Shown here: positions 1-9,187 of the stretch, piece by piece
Position numbering within the stretch: the stretch's first letter is position 1
How the letters are laid out: the number at the start of each line of letters is the position of its first letter
Translations under genes and position numbers: made by a program
The notes under the pieces: model-generated
The model's database searches: none
What the model saw: the letters and a program-made list of their open reading frames with translations, nothing else
Told to the model about the DNA's origin: nothing
Assembly: GCA_030537355.1 (NCBI GenBank)
Contig: JAUNNF010000006.1
Span: 62,001 to 126,000 of the forward strand
Direction of reading: 5' to 3'
Source of the DNA: Coriobacteriia bacterium
GTDB taxonomy: Bacteria; Actinomycetota; Coriobacteriia; Coriobacteriales; Eggerthellaceae
Length of the DNA stretch: 64,000 nt

Positions 1-213
1 GTTGGCGCTAAACCTGTTAGAGCTGTAGTACAGACAGATTTAGAGAACGAGGAAGCTGTTATCTTTTTACAGCATCGTTTAAAAAGAATGGGTGTAGAAC
101 GAGCATTAGCAGAAGCTGGCGCTATAGATGGCGATGAAATAAGAATAGCTGACAGATGTTTTGATTTTGAAAACACTGAAGGTCTTATGGACGAATATGG
201 GGAATTAGATTGA
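1..213 (+). CDS. obg: GTPase Obg/CgtA, C-terminal fragment
   Basis: This is the last 70 codons of an open frame that enters from the left edge and ends with TGA at 211-213. The translation matches the C-terminal OCT domain of the ribosome-assembly GTPase Obg. It has the neighbouring elements TDLENEEAVIFLQHRL, GVERALAEAGA and DGDEIRIAD that mark the end of this family. The GTP-binding G domain lies outside the window and cannot be checked. Obg acts on the 50S ribosomal subunit and in stress signalling. The stop codon overlaps the TTG start proposed for the next gene, so the two are probably co-transcribed. Confidence 0.85.
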   Translation, partial: VGAKPVRAVVQTDLENEEAVIFLQHRLKRMGVERALAEAGAIDGDEIRIADRCFDFENTEGLMDEYGELD

Positions 214-3191
214 TAGATTTTTTAAGAAATGGTACACCACAAAGTATAGTTGAGAGATATGAATCATTAAAGCATATTGCAGACAATACTGATTTTGGTG
301 AACTGGATAATAATATTGTTGTGGTTGACACCGAAGCAACTGGCTTATCTTTTACAAAAGATGAACTCATTCAAATTGCCGCAGCTAAGATTATGGAAGG
401 TAAAATTGTTGATTGGTATGTGACTTTCGTTGATCCTGGTCAGGAAATATCAGAAGAGATTGAACATTTAACTCATATTTCAAATGATGATGTTGCTGGT
501 GCTCCTACGCCCACAGAAGCTTTAACTGGTCTTGTTGAGTTTTCAGGTAATGCTGTTATGATGGCTCATAATGCTTCGTTTGATAAAACATTTTTAACAA
601 AACATGCTGCTGGTTATCCTTTACTCGAAAATATTTGGGTAGATACATTAGAATTGTCTCGCATTGCTTTTCCTAGATTAACCTCTCATAGATTAATAGA
701 TTTGGCTAAAGCTTTGGGTATTCAGGAGAGTACACATAGGGCCGATGACGACGTTGCAACTACTTGTATTTTGTATAGGTTAATATTGGCATGTATTACA
801 GAAATGCCAATTGAGCTTGTTAAAACTATTTCCGAATTAGCAGATACAGATATGTGGCCAACGAGTTATGTTTTTAAATTCGCATATAAATTTATGAGTG
901 AATATCTTGACGAAGGCGAAACTAATAGTTTTTCTATGATAAAGAAAATGCGCAATGAGCGTGTTCGTGAGCTTCCAACTCAAAACAAAAATGATGTTGA
1001 TTTAGAAGATATAGTTATGTCAGGTGTTGATGAGGATCATCCTGTTGTATCAACCGACAATTTACAGTTTCCAGATGAAAATGCCATTCTTAACGAATAC
1101 AGTAAAGATGGCCTACTTGGTAAAATATATCCTGATTTTGAGGAACGTGACGAACAAAAACAAATGGCCCATCATATTCTAGAAGCTTATAAAGAATCTA
1201 AAAATTTGGTTATAGAAGCAGGTACAGGTGTTGGTAAGTCAATGGCTTATTTAATACCATCAATTAAGTTAGCTAAAGATAATGAGATTATAGTTGGTGT
1301 TTCTACAAAAACAAATGCATTGTTAGACCAGTTAATTTATCATGAATTACCTGCTTTAAAGAAACAGATACCAGATTTGGTTTATTCTTCTTTAAAAGGT
1401 GCTAAACATTATATTTGCTTACGTAAGACTGCTTATCTTGCAGAGAGCCAGGCAAAATTGATTGATTTTAAAGGTGAGCAATTCTGCAATGCTGCTTCTA
1501 TTGCATCATTATTATCATATATTGAACAAACTTCATATGATGATTGTGATGGTATAAAAGTAAATGGCAGAGCTTTGTTTAAAAAACAATACACTTGTGC
1601 ATCTCATGAATGTTTGAGAGCAAAATGTCCATTTTACAGAAATGGATGTTTTGTGCATGGAGCACGAAGGATGGCTCATAATTCTGATATTGTTGTTACA
1701 AACCATACAATGATGTTTTGTGATATAAAAGCTGATGGAGGGCTTCTTCCTCCAATAAGATATTGGATTGTCGATGAGGCGCATGGAACAGAGTCTGAGG
1801 CACGCTCTGCATTTTCTTACGTGATAGGTGCTAGCGAATTGTTAGATTTATCTAAAGCTTTAAAAAGTGAATCTGTTAAGAAAAACTTATTTTTAAAAGC
1901 AACGAAAAATATTGACATAGATAGTCTTGTTGCTAAGGGCGATGCTGGACTCTCAAACGCTGAAGAAGTAGAAGGCAAAAATGTAATATTTGGTCTTCTT
2001 AAGAAGTGTATAACACGTGGTAAAGAAGCATCTGATGTGATAAAAAACTTTGCTGAACATTTTAATTTACTTTGCTCTTTTGCTCCTAAATCTAAAAATG
2101 GTTATGAATTTAGTGACATATGGATTGAACAATCTATTAGAGAAAGTGAAGAGTTTAATGAGCTTTATGGTTATGCTAAAGAATTTACAACCGTCTCTGA
2201 AGCATTGTTGTCTCAAGTACAAAATTTGGTAGCTTATCTCGATAATTATGAGAATACAGCAATTGTATCAAGAGAAATTTCAGCATTCATTTTTGAGTTG
2301 AAGGAGTTATTGAACGCATGTGATTTGTTTTTCTTTAATTCTAAGGAGGCATATGTATACCATGCGAATTTAAATACTCATAATACTATTGTGCAAGATC
2401 AACTTATTTGTGAGTTGATATACGTCGGTGATGCATTAAATGAAGGTTTTTATTCTCAGTCTAAGAGCATCATTATGACAAGTGCAACCTTGGCTATTGG
2501 AGATAGTTTTGAAGCTTTTGAGAACGCAGTAGGATTATCGCCTACAGAAACAACAGATATTCAGCTATCTTCAAGTTTTGATTATGATAACAATATGACA
2601 ATTTACGTTGCTAATGACATGCCAGATCCAAGGTCAGATTTATATTTAGATACATTATCGAATTTCTTAAGCAAACTCCATATTAAGAATAACGGAAGCC
2701 TACTCACATTATTTACGAATAGACGTGAGATGGAAAAATCGCATGAAACTGTAAAGGATGCAGTTGATCCTCTTCGTGTAATATGTCAAAAATGGGGAGT
2801 ATCAGCCAAAAGTTGCAGAGATGAATTTATTGCAGATGAAACTGTTTCGCTATTTGCCTTAAAATCTTTTTGGGAGGGTTTTGATGCTCCTGGTTCTACA
2901 TTAAAAGGTGTTGTAATTCCAAAATTGCCATTTGCATTGCCTAATGATCCATTGTATAAAGAAAGATGTGCTCGCGAGAATAATGCTTGGACAAAGTATG
3001 TATTAACTGAATCTATAATAGATGTTAAGCAAGCAGTTGGACGTCTTATAAGAAAGAGCAGCGATAAAGGATTTATTGTTTTTGCTGATTCTAGGATGAT
3101 TTCTAAATTTTATGGAAAAATGTTTTTAGCAAGTATGCCTTCAAAAAACATTAAAATAATGACTATTGATGAAATAATCAATGATTTATGA
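210..3191 (+). CDS. dinG: DinG-family helicase with N-terminal DEDD exonuclease domain
   Basis: A 993-residue two-domain protein. Residues about 36-195 form a DnaQ-like 3'-5' exonuclease, with D40 and E42 in the DTEATGL motif and the later AHNASFD and HRADDD motifs. The rest is an XPD/DinG-type superfamily 2 helicase. It has a Walker A motif near residues 337-344 (GTGVGKS), four cysteines at 463, 468, 473 and 480 placed like the Fe-S cluster ligands of this family, a DEAH box at 522-525, and a late QAVGRLIR motif VI. This exonuclease-helicase fusion is the layout of Bacillus DinG, and a role in DNA repair or in resolving unusual DNA structures is inferred. The start is TTG at 210, behind a GGGG-containing weak ribosome-binding site and overlapping the obg stop. 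The end overlaps the next gene by four bases (ATGA). Confidence 0.88.
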   Translation: MIDFLRNGTPQSIVERYESLKHIADNTDFGELDNNIVVVDTEATGLSFTKDELIQIAAAKIMEGKIVDWYVTFVDPGQEISEEIEHLTHISNDDVAGAPTPTEALTGLVEFSGNAVMMAHNASFDKTFLTKHAAGYPLLENIWVDTLELSRIAFPRLTSHRLIDLAKALGIQESTHRADDDVATTCILYRLILACITEMPIELVKTISELADTDMWPTSYVFKFAYKFMSEYLDEGETNSFSMIKKMRNERVRELPTQNKNDVDLEDIVMSGVDEDHPVVSTDNLQFPDENAILNEYSKDGLLGKIYPDFEERDEQKQMAHHILEAYKESKNLVIEAGTGVGKSMAYLIPSIKLAKDNEIIVGVSTKTNALLDQLIYHELPALKKQIPDLVYSSLKGAKHYICLRKTAYLAESQAKLIDFKGEQFCNAASIASLLSYIEQTSYDDCDGIKVNGRALFKKQYTCASHECLRAKCPFYRNGCFVHGARRMAHNSDIVVTNHTMMFCDIKADGGLLPPIRYWIVDEAHGTESEARSAFSYVIGASELLDLSKALKSESVKKNLFLKATKNIDIDSLVAKGDAGLSNAEEVEGKNVIFGLLKKCITRGKEASDVIKNFAEHFNLLCSFAPKSKNGYEFSDIWIEQSIRESEEFNELYGYAKEFTTVSEALLSQVQNLVAYLDNYENTAIVSREISAFIFELKELLNACDLFFFNSKEAYVYHANLNTHNTIVQDQLICELIYVGDALNEGFYSQSKSIIMTSATLAIGDSFEAFENAVGLSPTETTDIQLSSSFDYDNNMTIYVANDMPDPRSDLYLDTLSNFLSKLHIKNNGSLLTLFTNRREMEKSHETVKDAVDPLRVICQKWGVSAKSCRDEFIADETVSLFALKSFWEGFDAPGSTLKGVVIPKLPFALPNDPLYKERCARENNAWTKYVLTESIIDVKQAVGRLIRKSSDKGFIVFADSRMISKFYGKMFLASMPSKNIKIMTIDEIINDL

Positions 3192-4171
3192 ATAGAAACT
3201 TAGAAAAAATATTTAAAGATATTGATAAATCTAAACGCCTTATCATTTCTGGAGAAGATTGGAGTGATAACGATAATTCCAGTCAATTAAAAAAAAGATT
3301 TTTACCTAAGTTTATTATTTTCTTAATTTTATTGCTGGTTGTAATACTTATTTTGTTAAATTCAATTAATTCTAACAAAAGTCAAGATAATGGAGATACA
3401 CTATATTTATTTGAAAAAATTAGTAAAGTAGATTCCACAATAATTAAATTGGATAATGCAATTTCAGGGACAATAGATGCAGACAGAATTAAGTATTATA
3501 ATACAAGTGATGATGAAGTTAATAAAGCAAAAGTTGAACTCAATAAGATTAATGAAAATATAGATTTATTAGAAAATAATAATCATAGTATATATATAAC
3601 TTATGCAAGACAGGCCGTTGATACTAGATTACAAATGCTTGAATATGGAAACGCTATTTACAAAACGGCTTGTGTTGCAATTAATGCCGTTGAAGCTACT
3701 GAAGATTTTTGGAATTTGGCACTTCAAGCAGATAATTTGTTAAAAGAAGCTGACGATTGTTTAAGTAATAATATAAATATTAACGAAGCTACTAATAAAA
3801 GTCTTTATGCTAAAAGTCTATTAAATTCTTCAAAGGAAAAGATAAAAGTGATTAATGCTGCAGGTATAAAATTTGATCTAAGCGATTACGAACTATATAT
3901 AAATACAAAAATTGATGCAGCACAACATTGTATAGCTATGTGTAATGCGATAAATAATCTTGATGTAGATGGCACACAAAATGAAAGTCGTATGTATTTT
4001 GAAAAAGATAATTTGGCTATACAATATGCAAAAACAATCGTAAGTGTTCCTGCTCAACTTATTCGAACGCGCTATGACCTGGATGTAAAAGATGATGTTG
4101 ACATCTATAAAACTGTTAGAAAAGATTGTGCTGCCAATGATGCTTTAATTAGAAATTACTTAAATAATTAG
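3188..4171 (+). CDS. hypothetical membrane-anchored protein
   Basis: I do not recognise this 327-residue protein. It has a charged cytoplasmic N-terminus of about 35 residues, one strongly hydrophobic segment (about residues 39-59), and a long, mostly helical, asparagine- and lysine-rich domain with no motif I can name. The topology suggests an external domain on a single membrane anchor. It overlaps dinG by four bases, so translation is probably coupled. The adjacent dinG function gives no obvious clue to its role, and no catalytic residues stand out. Confidence 0.7.
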   Translation: MNRNLEKIFKDIDKSKRLIISGEDWSDNDNSSQLKKRFLPKFIIFLILLLVVILILLNSINSNKSQDNGDTLYLFEKISKVDSTIIKLDNAISGTIDADRIKYYNTSDDEVNKAKVELNKINENIDLLENNNHSIYITYARQAVDTRLQMLEYGNAIYKTACVAINAVEATEDFWNLALQADNLLKEADDCLSNNININEATNKSLYAKSLLNSSKEKIKVINAAGIKFDLSDYELYINTKIDAAQHCIAMCNAINNLDVDGTQNESRMYFEKDNLAIQYAKTIVSVPAQLIRTRYDLDVKDDVDIYKTVRKDCAANDALIRNYLNN

Positions 4172-4241
4172 TATAAAAATTTGAAATTGGGGTAAAATAT
4201 ACACCCCTTTACACAAAAATAAAAATGATGAGAGGATTATT

Positions 4242-6830
4242 ATGGCTGAAATATTAAAAGATGTAGAACATCTAGCTAATGAGATTGGTCCTAGACCAGC
4301 GGGAACTGAAGAAGAAAGAGTTGCTGCTATGTACATTGCGGAAAATATTCAGAAACGTAGTGGGCTTACTTTTGGTATCGAGGATTTTGAAGGCGCTAAA
4401 GGCAGAACAAGAGCCGTGCAATTATGTGCTATTGTTGGCGTTTTATTGTTTTTTATTGCTGTATTGTTGCCAATAATTTCTTGGCCTGCTTTTTTAGTTT
4501 GTGCTATTGCTGCTGTAATTGCAGTTTTAGAATTTTTAGAAAAACCTATATTGTCAAATTTTCTACGTTTTGGCGTTAGTCAAAATGTAGTCGCTAAATA
4601 TGAGCCTGGATATTCTAACGAGAAACAACATGTACAACGAAAAAGGAAAGTTATTATTATAAGTCATTACGATAGTGGTCATTCATACGGCAGCAATTCA
4701 GAAGGTTCAATGAACATATATGCTGTTGCAGGAATCCTATCTGTAATTGCCATATGCTTGATACCTATTATTTTATTAATTAAAGCTATAGCCTTTTCAT
4801 CCGCATCAGGAAGTACATTATTGCTTTTTATCATATTTGCAATTATTCTAGCGATATTTGCTCTTGCTCCTATTTTATTAGATTTCTTAGAAGCTCGTAA
4901 GCCATATTCTGATGGTGCAAATTGTAATGGTTCTGGAAGTGCTGCCCTAATTGAGATTGCAAGACAATTAGGTACTGGTTCATACGATCTGTCTGATGTG
5001 CCTGCAGGACCTAGACCTGTTGTTCATGGTATGGATGCTGCTGTTAGATCTAATTTGATTCCAGAAGGTGCTGAAATAGAATATACAGAGCCAGATATTA
5101 AAGATCCATTAGCTGCAAGAGAAGCAAGTCTTGCAAATGCTAAGGCCGCAATTGAAGCATTTACTGCTCCTCGTGCTCCTCGTAAACAATACGACGATGA
5201 TGGTAATGAAATAAAACCTGTTTTAGAAAATAAAGAAATAGAAGAAAAAGTAGAAGTTGAAATTGAACAAAAAACCGATGAAAATGTTGTGCCAAAATAT
5301 AAATCACAAGAAAAGCATGGTGAGACTCCGTCATGGTTTAAAACTGCTCAATCAAAAGCAAAAAAGAGCGACGAGGAAGATATTCCTGTAGAAGGACAAC
5401 GTTCTAGATTTGCTCATACAATGGATTATATGGCGAAAAAAGAAGAAGATGAAAAAAAGAAAAAAGAGGAAGAAGAAGAACGTGAGCGTGCAAAGATACG
5501 TGCAAGAATTGTTGAAGCTCAAAGACAAGCCGAAGAAGAAAGAAAACGTGAATTTGCTGAAGAAAAGCCTTTTGTTAAAGAAGGCTCAAAGGATAAGATG
5601 AGTTTGGATGAGAGATTTAAACGTCATCAAGAAGAAAAAGAAAAAAATCAGTTTCCAAAAATCGCTGAACCAGTTCAACCTAAAGAAGAAGTCGTTGAAG
5701 AAAAGAAAGTAGAAGAAGAAGTTAAAGAGGTTGAAAGCACACAAGCTATGCCTCAAGTTGATGTGGATAAAATTCAAGAGTCAAAGCAATATGCTCCACT
5801 AGACGATGCAGAATTTGTAAGCAGTAATGAGTTACCTAAAAATTCTTCAATGATAGACCTACCAGAAGTATTTACTGATAATCCTGAGCAATCTGACCCT
5901 GCATATGCTGAAGCATTGAAAGAAACTGATAAGGAAGTTGAACATGGCAAGTTTGGTACTGGATCATTTGCTGCAGTATCTGAACCAGAGGGAGTTGCAG
6001 GAGCTACAGGCACTTTTGCTCCTGTTTCAGAAGAGTTAATCAATGATGCTAGTAAGTCAGGTGAAATTGACATCGTTGTTGACGATGCAGATGATTCAGT
6101 TTATAAAGAAGGAGAATTTACCGATACTGGCGCTTTCGCAGGAGCTGGATATGTAGAGATGCCTGAAGAAAAACCAAAGAAGATTTTTGGTATTTTTGGC
6201 AGGAAAAAAGATTCTGGAAAACATTCTCAAGATGATGGTTTTGTAGAAGCTAAACCATATTCAGAAGGTGATATAAGTATTGATGATAATTGGGAAGGTG
6301 GGGCTTATGTACAAAATGAACCTCATGTTGAATCTATTGTTGAACCAGTGCCTGAATTTGAGCAGCAGATTCAAGAATTCCATAATCAAGCAATCAATAT
6401 TGATGTTTGGATGGTAGCTCTTGGTTCTGAAATTAAAGAAAATGCTGGTATTAAGGCTTTCTTATATGAGCATGCTAAAGAACTTAAAGGTGCTGTAATT
6501 ATTGATATTGAAGGTATTGGTGCTGGGCAATTATCACTTGTTGATACGGAAGGTTATATAACTAAATCTAAGACTTCACCTAGAACAAAGAGATATGTTC
6601 GCCAAGCTGCCAATAAACTCAATATTAAAATTCCAACCATTTCAATACCTTGGAGTTCAAGTAGTGCTGCTTATGCTAATAAACTTGGATTTAAAGCAAT
6701 CAGGCTCGTTGGAAGTGATGGTAAAAAACCAGCTTATTATTTACAAGATAATGATGTAATTGAGAATATTAACGAAGAAACTTTAAACAATAACATTGAT
6801 TATATCATGCAATTGATTCAATGTATTTAG
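4242..6830 (+). CDS. membrane-anchored M28-like protein with degenerate metal site
   Basis: 862 residues. The N-terminal part (1-250) and the last about 150 residues together resemble M28 aminopeptidases, but the fold is split. Hydrophobic segments occur at about 59-80, 82-100, 158-183 and 190-215. A highly charged insert of more than 400 residues follows, with a Glu/Lys coiled-coil stretch and an acidic region. H142 and D144 (SHYDSG) are at the usual first metal site. In the GADDNGSG-like motif the bridging Asp is replaced by Cys (GANCNGSG, C228). The paired Glu is reduced to S-E730-I, and the late conserved SDH is WSSSS (804-808). Loss of hydrolytic activity is inferred. A Shine-Dalgarno sequence (GAGAGGA) precedes the ATG. 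The 3' end overlaps tilS on the other strand by four bases. Confidence 0.72.
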   Translation: MAEILKDVEHLANEIGPRPAGTEEERVAAMYIAENIQKRSGLTFGIEDFEGAKGRTRAVQLCAIVGVLLFFIAVLLPIISWPAFLVCAIAAVIAVLEFLEKPILSNFLRFGVSQNVVAKYEPGYSNEKQHVQRKRKVIIISHYDSGHSYGSNSEGSMNIYAVAGILSVIAICLIPIILLIKAIAFSSASGSTLLLFIIFAIILAIFALAPILLDFLEARKPYSDGANCNGSGSAALIEIARQLGTGSYDLSDVPAGPRPVVHGMDAAVRSNLIPEGAEIEYTEPDIKDPLAAREASLANAKAAIEAFTAPRAPRKQYDDDGNEIKPVLENKEIEEKVEVEIEQKTDENVVPKYKSQEKHGETPSWFKTAQSKAKKSDEEDIPVEGQRSRFAHTMDYMAKKEEDEKKKKEEEEERERAKIRARIVEAQRQAEEERKREFAEEKPFVKEGSKDKMSLDERFKRHQEEKEKNQFPKIAEPVQPKEEVVEEKKVEEEVKEVESTQAMPQVDVDKIQESKQYAPLDDAEFVSSNELPKNSSMIDLPEVFTDNPEQSDPAYAEALKETDKEVEHGKFGTGSFAAVSEPEGVAGATGTFAPVSEELINDASKSGEIDIVVDDADDSVYKEGEFTDTGAFAGAGYVEMPEEKPKKIFGIFGRKKDSGKHSQDDGFVEAKPYSEGDISIDDNWEGGAYVQNEPHVESIVEPVPEFEQQIQEFHNQAINIDVWMVALGSEIKENAGIKAFLYEHAKELKGAVIIDIEGIGAGQLSLVDTEGYITKSKTSPRTKRYVRQAANKLNIKIPTISIPWSSSSAAYANKLGFKAIRLVGSDGKKPAYYLQDNDVIENINEETLNNNIDYIMQLIQCI

Positions 6831-7789
6831 ATTCGATTGCGTTTTAATCGATAAGATTGCATAGGCTCAACTAGCACACCATGTTTATTTGAGTGAACAG
6901 CATAATTATATTGAATATTGTCTGTATAGTTGTTAATCTTACAAGCTTGTAAGATTGATTTAATACTTTTTGTTTCTATTCGTTCTTCTTCAGGGAGAAG
7001 ATGTCGTAGAACTTTATAGATAATGCGACGTTTAATTACTGTATCTAAATTATTGAATTCAGGCTTAAATAGACAACTATTATTATTTAAATCTATTGTG
7101 TTTAAGTTAGCTTCAACTATTTTTTCTAAATAATCATTTTCATCAGAAATTAAATTCATTGTGTTAGAAAGCGTACCTAATAATTTAGGATTTTGCTCTA
7201 TAGCAAGAGGCACAATTTTGTGTCTTACATAAGCTCTAAATCTATCTGTGTCATTATTTGTTTTGTCTACTCTCCATGTTTGACCAATATTGCATAGATA
7301 ATTTTGAAGCTCTTCTCTCGAGCAGTCCAGTAAAGGTCTTACTATATCTCTATTTTTATAGCTAATTGATGTAAACCCTCCTGGTCCGGTTCCTACAATA
7401 GAACGCATATAAAAATTTTCTACCCTATCATTTACAGTATGTGCGGTAGCGATGACTGCATTTTCGTATCCCCATTCTTTCACTGCTTTGCGAGCATACC
7501 TATATCGTAATTTTCTACCATTAGCTTCAACATTACCATTTATTTTTTTTAGATCTTGTCTGTAAATAAAGGTTTTTAAACCTAAGTTTTTAACAAATTT
7601 TTCATCCTTTTTAGAATCATCATCACGCAGCATATGATTTAAGTGCATAATAGCTAGTGGGCCATCATGAATTTCTTGCATAATTTTAACTAAAGCAACA
7701 GAATCAGAGCCTCCAGATACCATTAACATAAGAGGAGTATCATCTTTAAAAAGTTTATAATTCTTAATTGTATTTTTGACTTTTTCCAT
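6827..7789 (-). CDS. tilS: tRNA(Ile)-lysidine synthetase TilS
   Basis: TilS converts C34 of the CAU-anticodon tRNA-Ile to lysidine with ATP and lysine, so that it reads AUA. The PP-loop ATPase signature SGGSDSVAL is near the N-terminus. It is followed by the family motifs LNHMLR and a later ATAHTVNDRVENFYMR segment. At about 320 residues it is the short actinobacterial or Firmicute-like form without a long C-terminal extension. I start it at the ATG at 7789, because TATAAT lies only six bases before that codon and no Shine-Dalgarno is visible. An in-frame TTG at 7804 would lie inside or upstream of that box. It is divergent from fhaA. Confidence 0.88.
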   Translation of the reverse strand: MEKVKNTIKNYKLFKDDTPLMLMVSGGSDSVALVKIMQEIHDGPLAIMHLNHMLRDDDSKKDEKFVKNLGLKTFIYRQDLKKINGNVEANGRKLRYRYARKAVKEWGYENAVIATAHTVNDRVENFYMRSIVGTGPGGFTSISYKNRDIVRPLLDCSREELQNYLCNIGQTWRVDKTNNDTDRFRAYVRHKIVPLAIEQNPKLLGTLSNTMNLISDENDYLEKIVEANLNTIDLNNNSCLFKPEFNNLDTVIKRRIIYKVLRHLLPEEERIETKSIKSILQACKINNYTDNIQYNYAVHSNKHGVLVEPMQSYRLKRNRI

Positions 7790-7795
7790 AGTTTC

Positions 7796-7801
7796 ATTAT
7801 A
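7796..7801 (-). promoter_or_regulatory. -10 element for a probably leaderless tilS mRNA
   Basis: TATAAT on the minus strand, preceded directly by TTG and followed by six bases and then the ATG of tilS at 7789. The expected transcription start would fall on or next to the A of the ATG. No purine-rich Shine-Dalgarno sequence fits between them. No good -35 hexamer is visible. Confidence 0.5.
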
Positions 7802-7866
7802 CAAAAAACTGGCATAAAGCCTCTCTAAATATGCGATAATAATAAAGACTTGAGAAAGGAGATAAA

Positions 7867-8760
7867 ATGGGTTTTTTCTCTAGATTCGAAAATAAAGTGG
7901 AAGACACATTTGATAGTATTGGTGATAAAATGTTTGATTCGCCAATTTCCCCAGTACAAATTGCAAAAAAAGCTGAAAAACAAATGCGCAGAAACAAAAT
8001 GGTGGGTGCTGGAAAACAATATGCGCCTACTCTTTATACCGTATTAGTCAATAGGCAAGATGACGAAAGACTTTTTGGATACTATTCTACACTTGCAGGC
8101 GAAACAGAAACATATCTTGAAGCCAAGGCTAACGATGCAGGTTTTGTTATGGATGGTCATCCATTGGTCAGGTTTATTGTTGATGAGGATTTAAAACATG
8201 GTAAGTTTGATGTTATTGCAGAAACTGTAGCGAGTGCAATAATTGAACAACTTAGAGCTGAAGAAATGCAACGTTATGGTATCAATAATCAACAAGTTTC
8301 ACAAGCTCAACCTCAACCGCAACCACAACCTCAACCTCAAATACAAGTAGAAAGTGCATTTGCTCCAGAGCCTCAACCTGCTCCTCAGCCTGCACCTGCA
8401 CCTGAGCCAACTCCTGCTCCAGCAGCAGCTCCAACTGCTGTATTTGCTGCACAGAATAACCAGGCACCAGTTAATAATAACGTGCCTAATGCTCAATTAC
8501 AGGATATGACATCTGGTCAAGTTTACACATTAAATTCCGCAACAGTTGTTATTGGCAGAGAAAATACATGTAACATTGTATTGTCAGATGTTAATACAAG
8601 TCGACAACATGCACAGATTTTGTTCAATAATGGTATGTGGATGTTGAATGATTTGGGCTCTACAAATGGTACTTTTGTTAACAACCAACAAATAACTTCA
8701 AGACAATTAAATCCTGGTGATGTTATTACAATTGGTGTTACAAATCTTAAATTTAATTAA
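7867..8760 (+). CDS. fhaA: FHA-domain protein FhaA (DUF3662 + FHA)
   Basis: 297 residues. The N-terminal about 125 residues match the DUF3662 domain of actinobacterial FhaA. A proline/glutamine/alanine-rich linker follows (about 140-195), encoded by a run of CAACCT-like repeats. The C-terminal 90 residues are an FHA phosphothreonine-binding domain, with GRE, SRQHA and LGSTNGTFVN motifs. In mycobacteria FhaA is a phospho-dependent partner of PknB substrates at the growing wall, and the same role is inferred here from the cluster. The start ATG follows a clear GAAAGGAG site. A candidate extended -10 (TGCGATAAT) lies at 7832-7840. Confidence 0.9.
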   Translation: MGFFSRFENKVEDTFDSIGDKMFDSPISPVQIAKKAEKQMRRNKMVGAGKQYAPTLYTVLVNRQDDERLFGYYSTLAGETETYLEAKANDAGFVMDGHPLVRFIVDEDLKHGKFDVIAETVASAIIEQLRAEEMQRYGINNQQVSQAQPQPQPQPQPQIQVESAFAPEPQPAPQPAPAPEPTPAPAAAPTAVFAAQNNQAPVNNNVPNAQLQDMTSGQVYTLNSATVVIGRENTCNIVLSDVNTSRQHAQILFNNGMWMLNDLGSTNGTFVNNQQITSRQLNPGDVITIGVTNLKFN

Positions 8761-8773
8761 AGTTGAGGTTGAT

Positions 8774-9187
8774 GTGATAGATATTGTTTTACTTGTTATC
8801 AGACTTGCATTAATTGCTCTCTTATATTTATTTTTATTTGCAATAATGAAAACGGGTATTGGTCTTGTAAAAGGACAACGTAAGGCAGATAAGCATTGGA
8901 CAGTTGCTGTTATACATGGGCCTAAAGAGTTAAGAGGTGTATCTATTCAGGTTAATGGTCCTGTTATTGTGGGTCGTAGTGCTGGTGCTGATATAGTAGT
9001 TGGTGCTGGTTATGTAAGTGGCAGACATTGTCGTTTTTCTTTAATGGGTAGCGATTTATTTGTCGAAGACCTTGGATCCACAAACGGAACTGCTGTTAAT
9101 GGACAATTAATTGATAGTCCTTATGCATTGAGAAATAATGATACAGTAACAGTTGGTGACGTTGATATTAAGGTCAGATATGCGTAA
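8774..9187 (+). CDS. fhaB: membrane-anchored FHA-domain protein FhaB
   Basis: 137 residues when started at GTG 8774, which has a GAGG site five bases upstream. An earlier in-frame ATG at 8717 lies inside fhaA and is rejected. One N-terminal transmembrane helix (about residues 2-24) is followed by a short basic linker and an FHA domain with VGRS, SGRHCRF and LGSTNGTAVNG motifs. This is the architecture of actinobacterial FhaB/FipA, a PknB substrate that links the kinase to division and wall growth. It overlaps pstP by eight bases, which supports one operon. Confidence 0.88.
   Translation: MIDIVLLVIRLALIALLYLFLFAIMKTGIGLVKGQRKADKHWTVAVIHGPKELRGVSIQVNGPVIVGRSAGADIVVGAGYVSGRHCRFSLMGSDLFVEDLGSTNGTAVNGQLIDSPYALRNNDTVTVGDVDIKVRYA

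Noticed and set aside
4189-4207. Short hairpin GGGGT...ACCCC before the M28-like gene
   Set aside because: A five-pair stem with a nine-base loop and no T-run is too weak for a terminator; it could be chance in a short gap.
8308-8341. CAACCT-like tandem repeat in fhaA
   Set aside because: It simply encodes the Pro/Gln linker between DUF3662 and FHA domains; no sign of a separate DNA repeat element.
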